From the NCBI GenBank assembly GCA_950295325.1, contig OX485805.1, positions 16,045,501 to 16,109,500 on the forward strand: 64,000 nt of DNA, given 5' to 3'. The position numbers and the translations under genes were made by a program. This DNA is from Polytrichum commune (Eukaryota; Streptophyta; Polytrichopsida; Polytrichales; Polytrichaceae). The notes beneath the pieces are model-generated. The model was not told where the DNA came from and ran no database searches. It saw nothing but the letters and a program-made list of their open reading frames with translations. This document shows positions 21,865 to 33,700 of the stretch, in pieces. The stretch's first letter is position 1. Each line of letters starts with the position of its first letter.

Positions 21865-23975
21865 ATTGTTGTTGAGCGTGTGACGAATCTACCAATGCAT
21901 GGCCAGTCCCCCCTTGAACCTCACCCTAAACCTACAACAAAAACCAAAAACTCATGCACTTACTCTATGAAACATGAGCACAAGGCTTCTTACAATTTAT
22001 GTGTGGCAAAAAATCAAACACCCTGGCTTATCTAAATTTCGAATGCGTTTGAGTCTTCCAAGTGTAGGTTGATTGATCAAATGTGCTTTTACTAGGTAAG
22101 CAATCTCTCCTTCCATATACCATAGCTCATGGTCTAAGAGAACCTGAGACCGTAGTGGTCATTTTGAAATATCAACTATGTTATAAAGTAATACCACAGA
22201 TTTTACATTCAAGCGAAGTGTTTGATCTGTGATATGGCAATTCGGATGAGACTCGTGGACATTATGAGCACTTCATTTTACGACTACCGCCATACCCAAA
22301 GAAAAGGGAAGATGAAGATGAGAAAGAACATTTAGCTTCCTCACTCCACTTTGAAACAAATTTAAAAGACCAAGAAGACGTACAATAAGGCGTATAATTT
22401 TGCAAGTGTTGGTGACAAACATTGACATGTTTGCAAGCACTTCATTGTGTATTCTCCATAGTTCAAGAAATATGACAGGAGGAGAAGAACAATTATAAAG
22501 ACAATGGAGAACACAACCACATTAAGTTGTCCCTTCTATTAAATCTCCCCCCCCCCCCCCTCTTCCATCATAAATCTTGACATTCAGTGATCACTAGATC
22601 AACACAAGCATGGTGTTGACGATTACATTAAATCCCCAAGGACATCAAATGAGCTATTCTCTCACCAAACTTTAATCAATTCAATTACGCAAGGTCCTTA
22701 CAACTGTGACGATGACAAATTGTAGCAACAAATTTCACCACAACAAGATCCTACAAGAAATCGACACCAATGCCTTCAAGCTCACGTTCAATCTATACTC
22801 ACAAGCTCAAGTGATGAGGAACCATGATAACCCGAGAGCATTCATGATCGAGTGTGGAGTATCAATTGTAGTTTTCTATGTGTCACAAAGTCAACTTCAC
22901 GAGCATGCATGACGTCGGCTTTTGTCATCAAGCTTTTAGCGATATTTTCAAATGATATTTGAGGAGCCTATATTGATTTCAATGCAAGGCATGTAGTTGA
23001 AGTCAAAGGCAATAAACATGATGCTCACTTGATGTCTATGGAAAATTTTGGGATTTATGATCTCTCATATCACTTACGCATATTTCAACTTTACTTTCAT
23101 AGATATTGAAATTATGGAATGTAAGTAGAATCTATGGCATGCTTATATAAATTTGCAATGTAGAATGTTGTTGATTGTTGGGGAATTTGGAGTTCATATG
23201 CCTATTCTAGAGGTGGTCAAAGTTCATTGACTAGGTGATGAGTGTCTCTCACAATGAGCTTGAATAATAATTTGCAACATATTTGGTTTGGGGTGTTGCC
23301 CACACTACGAAAGATGGTTGATTCCTATAATAAACAACACTCATAAATAAATAAATAAAATATTTTTTCCTCATTCAAGTCTTAGTGACCTTCTACGAAC
23401 TTCAAAATCACTTGGGTGCATCCTCCTCCTCAAATTCAAACAAATTTGTACAAGAACCTACACATATCTATTCTTGAGACATAATAGAATCTCCATGTTG
23501 AATGAGAAAACCATATGAATACACATGACATGACTCCACAGTAGCTTCTCTTTTTGTGAAAGACCCCGTGGGGCTCTCAAAGGGCACTAAAAGGTTAACG
23601 TAATGGTATGGATGTTAAGAAAACCATAATTAATTTGAACCATAGTTTTCATCCAAACCTGAAATTTATTGTGATGAATTAAGAATGTTAATTGCCATCG
23701 GTGGTCCAAATTTCAAACTCCAAGGCATTCGTTTTCTATTTTAGTTTATTTGGTACAATTGAAGAACTTACTTGCTTTACAAAAGAATCCAAGAATCAAA
23801 GAACAGTACCATTGACCTCCAATGTCAGGCATTTTTATTTTTATTTTAAAGTAAAGGCCCAAATCGGATGTTTCTAGGGGGATGGATGGAGGATGATAAT
23901 CTTCTTCTTTGGTCCACACTTTAGACCCGATGTGGCTCATTTGAACCCCGACACCTTTCTCCAGGTGATGTATCG
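21865..23975. other. Intergenic; holds a poly-C tract (22547-22560)
   Basis: No gene or bounded repeat was recognised. A 14-base C run lies at 22547-22560 after a CT-rich stretch. Short open frames here share no motif with known families. Confidence 0.5.
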
Positions 23976-23976
23976 T

Positions 23977-24686
23977 ACTGTTCTCCCTCTTTAGTATGAC
24001 ACGTTTGGGAAACACAAAAAAAGTCGTATAATTTATCGAGGTATCGTCTTCTCATTAATATGATAAATGGCGTAAAGTTGTTGTATTATAGAGGGAATAC
24101 AAAAACATGAGTAATATGAGCTTTAAAATATATACAATGAGTTTAAGCAATATAGATGGCATGAAATAATAACTTATAACTCCAAATAAATACAAATATT
24201 TTCAAGAACCCTTGAAATAAGAGTCCAAAGATCTATGGTGTTGCCTACCCAAGTTAGTAACTATCATCTTCTCTAAATTCCCTACTAACTTTTGAAAACT
24301 AATAATTTCATTAACACCAAAATATAAGAGTTTTCTTATGAGAAACTAGACAACAATGATGCACAACGTTTAGCATCACTAAGCTTTACTGTAGGTGGAG
24401 CAACATCATCCATGTCCATTCTACACTAGTAAATCAATAAGTTTTCAATGATAAGTGAACTTCCCAAGTAGTTCCCAAGTGAAAATGGATGTAGTTTAGA
24501 TGTGCATAACATAGATGAAAGAACTTTTAACATTAACTACCTCTTTAATAGGACAAAATGGAGATTTTAAATGTCGCATTAGCAAGTGTCATACTTGTAT
24601 AAAAGAGGGAGTTTTGAACTAAGAAGTTTGGTCGCGCAAAAATGTGTTGTAATATCAAGGGTGTCGTATTAACGAGGTTAGATTGT
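23977..24686 (-). mobile_element. Tigger/pogo-type element, second copy (710 bp, TA TSD)
   Basis: Inverted relative of the element at 2135-4725. The 5' terminus (reverse complement) is CAATCTAACCTCGTTAATAC and ends at 24686. The 3' terminus starts CTGTTCTCCCTCTTTAGTA at 23978. Both are flanked by TA, as for Tc1/mariner. It encodes a decayed transposase tail on the minus strand (DDVAPPT, SDAK, CASLLSSF, then a frameshift). The site corresponding to 2651-4357 in the first copy is uninterrupted here. The DDE core is deleted. Confidence 0.8.
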
Positions 24687-25199
24687 ATCACCTACCAAGG
24701 GAAATGGTGAAAACGGTCACATTAACAACTAAATTTGGATGAGAGGCCTGAGTTAATATCATGAGGTTTAAATAAGATGACTCAACAACAAAATTGTAGG
24801 GAGCAGGGATTTACTACACTCTCAGTGGCAGGTGTTGGAAAATGAAACCCCTCCCCGCTCTTTGAATGCACAAAAATGTGAATTTAGGTTCCATGATCAT
24901 CTAGGGTTAAGCCCTAAGGTATGTGGATTGTTGTGTACACTTCCAACTCCACAAATAATGTAGACCGTTAGATCAACTCATGAATTGTTCCATCCATTTC
25001 GAAATTGCAAATCATGAAAATTATCATGAAAATTTCAAAATTGAAATAGACATCAAAAAGGGATGAAGGTTCCAACCATCAAGGATAAAACACACCTAAC
25101 CGATCTTGTAGGGTCTTTCTTTTTAAGCCATCTTAATCTAAATGGTTCTTTGGCTAATTTTCCTTATTAGTAATCTAATGTTTTTGCTTAAAAACCTCA

Positions 25200-25640
25200 A
25201 TTGTGAGCCTCTTTGACGTTGAGGACAACTCTAAGGCCCACAACGCCCTACCTAACGAGAGCCACATGAAAGCTTGTATAATGTTAAAAAAAAAAAATGA
25301 AATAATTTGGAGAAACGAAAAACATATATGATAGTTTAAGGCAAAGGGGTAAGGAATTAACACCATACTTAATGAGAACCAACTATAAGTGCATGTAATG
25401 CTAAAACCCAACATGAAATAATTTTGAAAAACAAAAAACACATAAGACAGTTGAAGACAAAGGGGTTGGACATCAACACCCTATCTAATGAGAGCCAACT
25501 GAAGGTGTATGTAATGCCAAAAAAACAACATGAAATAATTTTTTATTAAATACACATATGACAGTTGAAGGTGAAGAGGTAGGACGTCAACGCCCTACCT
25601 AATGAGAGAGCCAACTGAAAGCTTGTATAATGAAATAAGA
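25200..25640. repeat. About 116-bp tandem repeat, four copies, each with a palindromic core
   Basis: The anchor CCTACCTAATGAGAG-like recurs at 25254, 25371, 25487 and 25601 (spacings 117, 116, 114). Each unit also carries ACATGAAATAATTTTGAA and CATATGACAGTTGAAGG. The best unit contains AGGTAGGACGTCAACGCCCT followed by ACCT, which folds back on itself. Confidence 0.85.
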
Positions 25641-26041
25641 AAATAGAATTAATAATAATAATAATTTGGACTATTTATGACATGTTATAGAAATGAATTA
25701 TTTGAATTTTTAAACCATCTTAGAATGAATTACACTCATGGAGAAAAAATGATCTTGGAAGTTTTTCAAAATCTAGGCTATGGGTAGATTTTGTAGAAAT
25801 CTACAATGTCTCCAATTTTAGTACTTTTGAAAAATTATTGTAATTTGATTTTGGAAAGAAAAAATCTGAAATCCTTTGTACAAGTACATAAGTTGATGAT
25901 GTCTATGTACAAAAAAATTCAAACAATTTCAATTTGGTAGGCGTGAGGTAGACTCTACTAAAAAATTGTCAGTACAAGTTTTGGTGTTTTTCTTGTTTTT
26001 TTTTTGGGTTCTTTGGCTTCATACTCCCACACTATACACTT

Positions 26042-26374
26042 CAGTTGGGGTTGCGGGGATAAGGCATTAACGCCCTACGCCTTTGACCCTAACTGTTCTC
26101 AAAACAATGACTTCCAATGGGTATGCATGCATGCGGTTGTTCTGACATCAGTTGATGTTAATATCATAGGGCGTTAACGCCCTACCTCCATGACCCCAAT
26201 TGATATCATAATTGCCCAATATAAGATGTATTTTGCTTATGTTTGTTTTGCATCCACTGCGGTCACAAAACATCTGCAGACATGCAATGCACCTTGGATC
26301 TAGTTGTGTAGACTTAAGTTGGGGGTGATGGAGTAGGACGTTTATACCCTACTCCATCATCCCCAACTTAAGTC
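26042..26374. repeat. Three dispersed hairpins of the same palindromic family
   Basis: Hairpin A is 26042-26095, with 24-bp imperfect arms and loop ATTAAC. Hairpin B is centred on the perfect palindrome TAGGGCGTTAACGCCCTA (26167-26184) with weaker outer pairing. Hairpin C is 26311-26374, with 28-nt arms starting GACTTAAGTTGGGGG and an 8-nt loop, about 26 of 28 paired. All share the plan AGTTGGGG...GTAGGgCGTTAACgCCCTAC...CCCCAACT and continue the cores of the 25.2-25.6 kb array. Confidence 0.85.
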
Positions 26375-26399
26375 AGCTTGATTGTTCATATATTTATCT

Positions 26400-28640
26400 T
26401 TCATAATTAAATTCAATAAATTATGTTCATTTGTTGATAATACAATGTATTCGATCTACCTTAGACAAGAATATTGTTTCTTCAAAAAAACTAAGGACAT
26501 GATTACATCATATAATTACATACATTTAAATAAATTGCATGAATTGAACTTCAAATTTGAAACCTATCAATATTGTAGAGCTTTAGTTGTTTTTACCCTT
26601 ATCAGATATGCTAGCCATAATCATTACGTAGTGGTCATAAAGTCAGCTATTCTTCGTTGCATATGTTGTTATCATTTAGAATGCCAACCTCATTTTGTTC
26701 TACATCTTTATAATCTCCCATCAATCTCAAGATTTGGCCTTCATATTCAAGATCCGCCTTCATTCCACTTTCACTTTCACACTCTAGACCCATTTTTATT
26801 TCCACATGCAAATCATTTATGCACGGGTAGATCACTTAGTGCATTTTAAAAACGACGTGCGGCATAATATAGAGAGGATTAAAATCATTTGAAATAAAAA
26901 TTATAAAAGAATTCCAAATAATGAAGGGGGCATTAAATGTAGACAATCTCATTATAAGTAAGTTAGATGGACATAAAACGTGGGCCATTAATTTTTTGTA
27001 AAATTAATATAGGGGCTGAAGATAAGGATCCTAGAAGGTATGTTTAGTATGGTATGTAAATGGGTTTAGGACTCATGGGGATGGATGATAACTGGGATTT
27101 CCGTCTGTCCAAAATTACTTAAAAGGAATATAGAGTACAAAAAATTGTAGTGACTTGGACAATATAAGTAATGGAAGGGTACAAACAAATGGGCCATTTT
27201 TGAAATTTAAGTAATTATAGGGAGGCTTTAATTCAACCCTTGAAGGTAAATAGCCCCAAAACAAAAAGCCCCCAGCCGCACGTGGTGCACAAAAATGCCT
27301 TAGAGTGATCTACCCGTGCATTTATGTAATTATAATTGACAATTGACAAATGCTTACATCTTTTTCTTCTTTCTCTTCTTCATTGTTCGTAATCGTATCC
27401 ACGTTGATAATTGTGCGGTCATTTTCCCTGTCATTTTCTTCACACTAATCTTTCATGTCTCTAGATGTCAATGTTTCTATCTCCCCATCGAAAATCAATG
27501 TTTTTTTGGTCTCCACTATATCATTCAATTTCCTATTATTTCCTATCTTTTGTCCTCTTGGCATGTTCTTCCTTCTACACTTTTGTTTTTTTGATGTAAA
27601 ATATAACAATTTCCTACGTTTCCTCTTTAATCTCTCAGGTGCTACAACAACAATGTCTTCCAAACTTATCAAACATACTCATATGCTTCGTGCTTCTCAA
27701 ATACCTCTACATTTCTTTCTTATGTACCTTCATATATTTCATTTGTTTATATTCATATATTACCAATATTACCAATATGGTTGTCCTATATGTCACATTC
27801 TTACAACACATTCTTTATCCTATTTTAGTTTAATTTATTTCTATCTTCTTCACACTGTCCTAGCTATATATTTTTTAATTGACCACATTCAAATTATCAT
27901 ATTTTTATAAAGTTCTATATAACTATTGTTCAATATATTTCTTTTGTGTTACCGTTATTTTTTTTACTTGTTTTCATTACAATGTTCTTAAATATCAATT
28001 TCAAATGTGTCTATCCCACATGAACCTGGCATGTATTACGATCATCTGTGTTGCAATTGGCGTTCAATGACCGAGTTATTTCTACGCGTCTTTCATTCTA
28101 CTTATAATACTCACCTAATTTCTTTCACATCCCAACCTTTTACAATCATTTGTTTCTATTCAAAATTGCCAATTATTTACCTTCTTGGCCAAATCTAATG
28201 GTTTCTACATCTACATCTAGCCTACACCGCCACAATTCAAAAGTCTGCTGACTTGTGTCTTATGTATTGTTGTTTTCTCCATGATTTCCGTGCCCGCATT
28301 TGTCCCGTGTTCTTTTTTTTATGATATGCATTTTTATTTTTATGTATTTTATTTTATTTTTTATCTTCATGTGATAGACTTATAACCCATATCTTCCTTA
28401 TGGGTTGGAATTCCCTATGATTTAGTTTCCAAATGAGATATTTTTGAGGATTTGGTTTAGGGTTCTATGCCTTGTCCACAAATATTATTTTATTATTGTT
28501 TTGATATGTCTACTTCTGTATTGTTAAATGCTATAATATCACATGTTTTTATCTCCATCCATTATTGCACTATACACTACTCAATACAAAAGCTCCACCG
28601 ATTCAATATTACTGTGATGTGATGTTCATCTATTACTTTG
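26400..28640. other. AT-rich intergenic sequence, no gene seen
   Basis: Very AT-rich with T- and C-rich plus-strand runs, which yield long but Phe/Leu/Ile/Tyr-dominated frames (for example 26382-26849 and 27455-27910). Composition rather than coding constraint explains these frames, and no domain motif is visible. Confidence 0.6.
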
Positions 28641-28647
28641 TTTCTCC

Positions 28648-29169
28648 ATGGCTATCATTAGAGCTCATGGATCTTTTGTGCCCTTCATGTTGCCACTTCA
28701 TGATGATGGTCATGTGAGCGTCTTGGAGGATTTGCTTAGTTTGAGGTTCAACCTCCAGATAGGAACCATGTATTTAAAGTAGGATATGTACTTTGCAGAT
28801 GCAGAGGTGTATGAAACAATTTTGATTCAAGATAATAGAAGTGAGGTTGGTTCCTTGTGGATTTTAGGGCCTAGTTCATTTAGGGTGATAGGTCTTTTTG
28901 AGTTTCAGATGCAAACTTCAACTGTCATATTGACAAACAAATTTAATACATGCACAGTCCAAATCTCCTTTGTCGCAACTGTTAAATTGGAGCCCACTGA
29001 TGATAGTGTGTTTGTGCTATCAGATTCAGAAGATGATATTTGTGCATCTATTGATCTTTCAGATAAGTCACCATTTCCATTTAGAAGTGCAAATTCTACG
29101 CCCTCACAACTTCCCATGCATGCAACCATATCCACATGTAATCCTATGTATAGGGGGTCGGTTCGCTAG
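28648..29169 (+). pseudogene. Unrecognised coding sequence, 173 codons with a single internal stop
   Basis: From ATG at 28648 the frame reads AHGSFVPFMLPLHDDGHVSV, EDLLSLRF, GTMYLK, then TAG. It continues in the same frame with DMYFADAEVYETI, GSLWILGPSSFRVIGLFEF, VATVKLEPTDDSVFVLSDSE and a Ser/Pro-rich end, with a stop at 29169. The composition is protein-like: soluble and mixed, with an acidic motif LSDSEDD resembling a nuclear-protein linker, unlike the surrounding AT-rich frames. I cannot assign a family. It may be a recently inactivated gene or a gene fragment captured by a transposon. No introns or promoter are evident. Confidence 0.45.
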
Positions 29170-29371
29170 ATATAGCCTTCTCAATGTCCTCCACTACACC
29201 CTTCAACTTCATCTATAGGGTTGACTATTGTTGATGCCTTGAAGCTCTTAAAGTCGAGAAAAATGTGAATATCAAATCTCGCATTCATTGATTTTGTCAA
29301 TATAGATGTTCGTGATGTCAAGTACTTACCATCTTCTTTTAATTTGATGGCGACGGTTTGTTTTTCTTGCC

Positions 29372-30700
29372 CATGTGGTCCGAGTTCATGGTCCGAGTTC
29401 ATGGTCCAACTTCCATGGTCCAACTTCTTAAATTAGTTTGAAAACCTTGGGCCCCTCACTAGGTGTAAACCGAACGTGGACCAAAAAGAATGACCATGCA
29501 CCAAAAAGTGAATGTGCTGATTTGTTTTAATACATGCCCAAAAAGGGCAGTTTTGAAAAAAATTCAAGTTTGACCATTCTCTGTCTTCTCTTGGGCTTCA
29601 CTTGTCTTCACTTCTTGTTAAATGTGTCAAAGATGTGGCTTGCAAATCTTCTCACAACAATTTTTACAAAAAAATGACCGATTTAATTTGTACATGTGAC
29701 ATGTAATTTACATGTGACATGTACCTTGTGTTGTCACTACACTAAATAGGATAATTAGTGTTTGTTTAAATTTAATGTGGTTACCACCGTACCTTGCTCA
29801 ACACTAATTTTCAATTCTTTGATAATTAGTGTTAGAAGATTTGCTAGAAGATTTTCATATCCTTAGTAACACTAAATTAAAACATGTAACTTCCACATAT
29901 TACCTTAGTTGATATTTAATGTTTAAGTTTACATTTAATGTTACTTACTTTTATAGGGTGTATGCGTTTGTATTTAGTGTATCAAACACTAAATATCTTA
30001 TTTATTTTAGTAGAAAACTATGCGAAAAAAGAACCACAATCGTTTTCTCATTGCGGTTCTTTTGACCACCCTGATCTACAGTCGCTACACGACTACAAAT
30101 TTTTATTTTTTTTGCAACTATAAATTTAAATTTTTTGGGGCGTGTAATATACCCTTGGAAAGGTATTTTCCAGACCTCTCCGATGGCATATTACAAGCCC
30201 CCAAATTCCAAACGTTTTTGATAGACTAAAAAAAAAAATTTGCACTCAAATTCTTGAGTTCTAGATGTTCCACATTGTTTGATGAAACATGTGGGAGCAA
30301 GTTTAAGGGGTAGGGCATGGAAGAAATGATATGTCATGATATGATCTAGGCACATAGAGGGCGGACTTGCTTCTCAAGATTCATTACATCATATAGATGT
30401 TGAAAAGTGAGCCTTGCCTAGTGGGAAGGGTTGTATGTAAACCGCCCAAAAAAATTCATCAAAAAAGTATTATAACAACATTTCTCTTCCATGGGCCCTT
30501 GCCTTTCCTACCATACCACCTCTCTCACCGCAAAACCCATTGGACCATGAAAATTGTATTTTGGGGACCTCGGCCTTTGTGGTCCCTTTGCCATTTTTTC
30601 CTTAGTGTAAACCAAAGTGGTGCCGGTATGAGTTCAACAGCCAATCAATGCTCTTACAGCACCTTGGTCCGACTTTGTGGTCCATAGTGTAAACCACCCC
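29372..30700 (-). mobile_element. Tourist-like (Harbinger) MITE, copy split by an 0.8 kb insertion
   Basis: 29372-29620 and about 30425-30700 are inverted homologues of consecutive parts of the MITE at 45250-45805. The right end, reversed, is GGGGTGGTTTACACTATGG. Shared landmarks are GGTGTAAACCGAACGTGGAC, CCATGCACCAAAAAGTGAAT and AATTCATCAAAAAAGTATT. The interval about 29621-30424 is absent from the 45 kb copy and is an insertion. The left TIR is not preserved. Confidence 0.7.
29735..30013. mobile_element. MITE with palindromic termini, copy 2
   Basis: The left end CACTACACTAAATAGGATAA and the right end (reversed) CTACTAAAATAAATAAGAT followed by ATTTAGTGTTTG match the family seen at 19661-20046. 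It lies inside the 0.8 kb insertion that splits the Tourist-like MITE at 29.4-30.7 kb. Confidence 0.65.
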
Positions 30701-33700
30701 TGAGCCTTCCAGCTCCATTTTCACACCTCTTTGTTGCCCTAGCACATGACTTTTGTCAACCATAAAGTGGGTAATAACTCTCACTTTTGGCAATCACTGC
30801 AAATGCATCAAAGGTATTCACCTTGAATAAGTCCCATAAGCTGTCGAGAATGAAATGTTTCCCAAAACCACAAACTTGATATATCAATTCCTCTAGCATT
30901 TCATGCATTCCAAACATTGCAATCTGAGGACAGCAGCGCTATTCATCATTTTGTTAGAACTAGAGGAACCAAAACCAGGGCAATGCCACCATTAATTGAG
31001 CCTCAATTGATTGGGGTTCCTTTCTGTTCAAAGATACATACTAATTCATTTAGTGTGAGTACTATAGAAAGTGAATGACCAAAACTGAGGTCCATAGAGT
31101 TTGTGCCTAAAAAATGTACTCAGGTAGAATAATGTACAAAACAGGCAATGACAGCCCTGTCTAAGAACTGCACAAATTCTCAAATTTTAAAACGCAAGAG
31201 TACTGCAAACTTTGTGCAGCGACAAACTGCCATATCTGCCTTCACAAAAGTTAAGCTCAATTTCCTCTAACGCAATCCTCAGTCCCCAGATCATCGGGGG
31301 AACATTTACACACTTCGAGCCAGGCTGACAAAGAAGCTGTGCCAAAGCATTCTAATTTAATTCTGCACCTGAATCGAGGCATTTTCATGCATGACCTGCA
31401 GGATATACTTATGGAAAGACACACACACACACGAGCATTGGAAAGATCGAGGCGTATTCAGCATGTCAAAAGCGCTTCTTGTCAGTCACCCGACTTAACT
31501 CATCAAATGCTTTGTATTTCCAGCATGTTGTGGCATTTGTGGAAAATTCGGACACTAGGTAGACATAAATTTAAACTGCCTGCCATGCACTGGTCACTGC
31601 CAGAGTTTGGATCATGGACAAGCCTCAGAACAACGGCACCCCAATATCTCAGCTTCAATTGTGAAATATCTCCTGAATCTTATGGTCTTGAATGGCTGCC
31701 ATGATTATTGGGCAGTTACCCTTGCACGTAGCAGCTTTTTGAGTCCTTAAGTAACTGCAAAAGAGTAACTGGCAGCTTCAATAAAATATTTCCTGCCTGT
31801 ACAGAATAAATACTTGTTTCTCTATTAATCCACCCATAATGCCTTCAACTGCTCTGAGTTATTTGTATATGCTTCAGAGAGCATTTCCATAATCCGAGAA
31901 AGAGTTGCATCCAGTATTAATTAAGTAGTCCACTACAGACTTACTTGCTTCCATGATCTGGGATTCTGACTTCTAGAGAACCCACAGCATGTGAACTATT
32001 GAGTTCTATTTTCTTCAATGACCTCGCGGTTATCAAGATCATTATGTAGTAGCCTGGAACACTGAACATTCGAGGACATAGCAGTCAGAGACTAGAGTTT
32101 AGACACAAGGTTGCTGAATATCTGATTGGTGAGACTGTGAACCTAAAGAAATCAGGAGATATTCATCACACAAAATTGAGAGGAGCTGACAATTCTAAGA
32201 AATATCTATCAGGAGCATTCCAAGTTGGACATAACATTACTCAGCTGATGAGCTGCAATGAACGCGGAGAACCGACAGCTAGTTACAGATGAACCAGTTG
32301 AGTTTAACAAATAACCGGTTGAAGTTCGAGACTTCAAGATGAATACCGACCATTTACCTGGTTATGCTCAAAAATCTTTCCGGACAACGATGAGTTGTGT
32401 TTATGGGTCCCACAGTGGATTTAAGAATAAAGCCTCTAGATGTCGGAATCTCAATGTTGCAAACTGAATTTGAAGATACGACAATTAAACATAACTCATT
32501 AGTTGAGTAACATTATGGATGTATTTGAAATACAAATAGTCTTTTATATTCAAGGGGGATGAGCGAAGCATCAATGGACTAGAAAGGACTAGACCAAATT
32601 ATGGTATTTAGTGTCATGCACACTATTGGCGAACAAGTCTAAACTAGATGCCTAGAGGATTCAATGTGCCTTGTCCACTAATTATCAACATAATATTTTC
32701 CATCGATGTAAGTAATTTTCTAAAGTGACATTATGACAATTAGCATAGCACATTGGGATACTTAAGATGATAGTTTTGTGTTTTAGTATGCAAGGAAAAT
32801 AATATGAACATACTAATGGCAAGTGTTTATTTGTTTACATTTTAGTATCTAAGAGAAAGATAATCTTGAGCATACTAATGTCAAGTGTCATCTATGTACA
32901 CTTTTAATCAACTTGTAGACCATTGTGTAACATAGGCATATGACATAACTTAGGGTTCCTAGAACAAAGTGGTAATCGCACTAACACATTGAAAGTTCAA
33001 ATGACAAACATGAGCATAGAGAGTAAATTTTTCGGGAGTCAAGATGAATATCTCTTAAATTCTGAAAGTGTTTGAGTATAGTTTCTTAGAAGGTCATGGT
33101 TCTCTTTCAGTTATGTTCTTCAGACATGAATATGTACACATGCGATTTGAAATATATGAACTAATGTTTTGAATATGGCATGTCCACCTCAGAAGACAAG
33201 ATGACTGCAAGTCCCATATTGTACCTCATCAAGGTAGATTGCCTTGCTCAATGTGACTATCTATTGCATTAACAATTGAACTGTTAATTTAGTCCAACAA
33301 TTTGGTACCAGTGGCTGCTGGCTACGATGTTGCACCAACGCCCAATGTGTTCAAGCAAAAATGTCATATCATCTTAAAGGCTTGGATAAAAAGCAAGCCT
33401 TTCTCCATAGACCCACTTCTCTAATGCAATGTCTAATGTGCTTATATCCATGCACTTTACATCGCCTCAATTATTCCAAATTACAACAAAATTCTGAGTA
33501 TCTTATCACACGACTGCTACTAATACTCCTCTGGTAAGATGACTTCATGGAAGTGCAAAGTCAACTTCATGAACCTTCTAACTCATGTTATCGGAGTATT
33601 TTAGTAATTTTATGAACTTTTTAAATTAGTTCATGATTTGTTTAAATCGATTTCACATGTGGCACACCTCAATTTTTATGATAGTGGACTTTTCTCTAGC

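Noticed and set aside
25200..26374. CRISPR-like array
   Set aside because: Units are long, diverged and tandem in a plant nuclear context, with no uniform repeats separated by unique spacers.
26382..26849. 155-codon open frame as a gene
   Set aside because: Composition is Phe/Tyr/Ile/Leu/His-rich as expected from AT- and CT-rich DNA; no motif or supporting context.
32230..32275. Hammerhead ribozyme core (CTGATGA at 32244)
   Set aside because: No GAAA/CGAAAC partner at the required distance and no stem I/III pairing.
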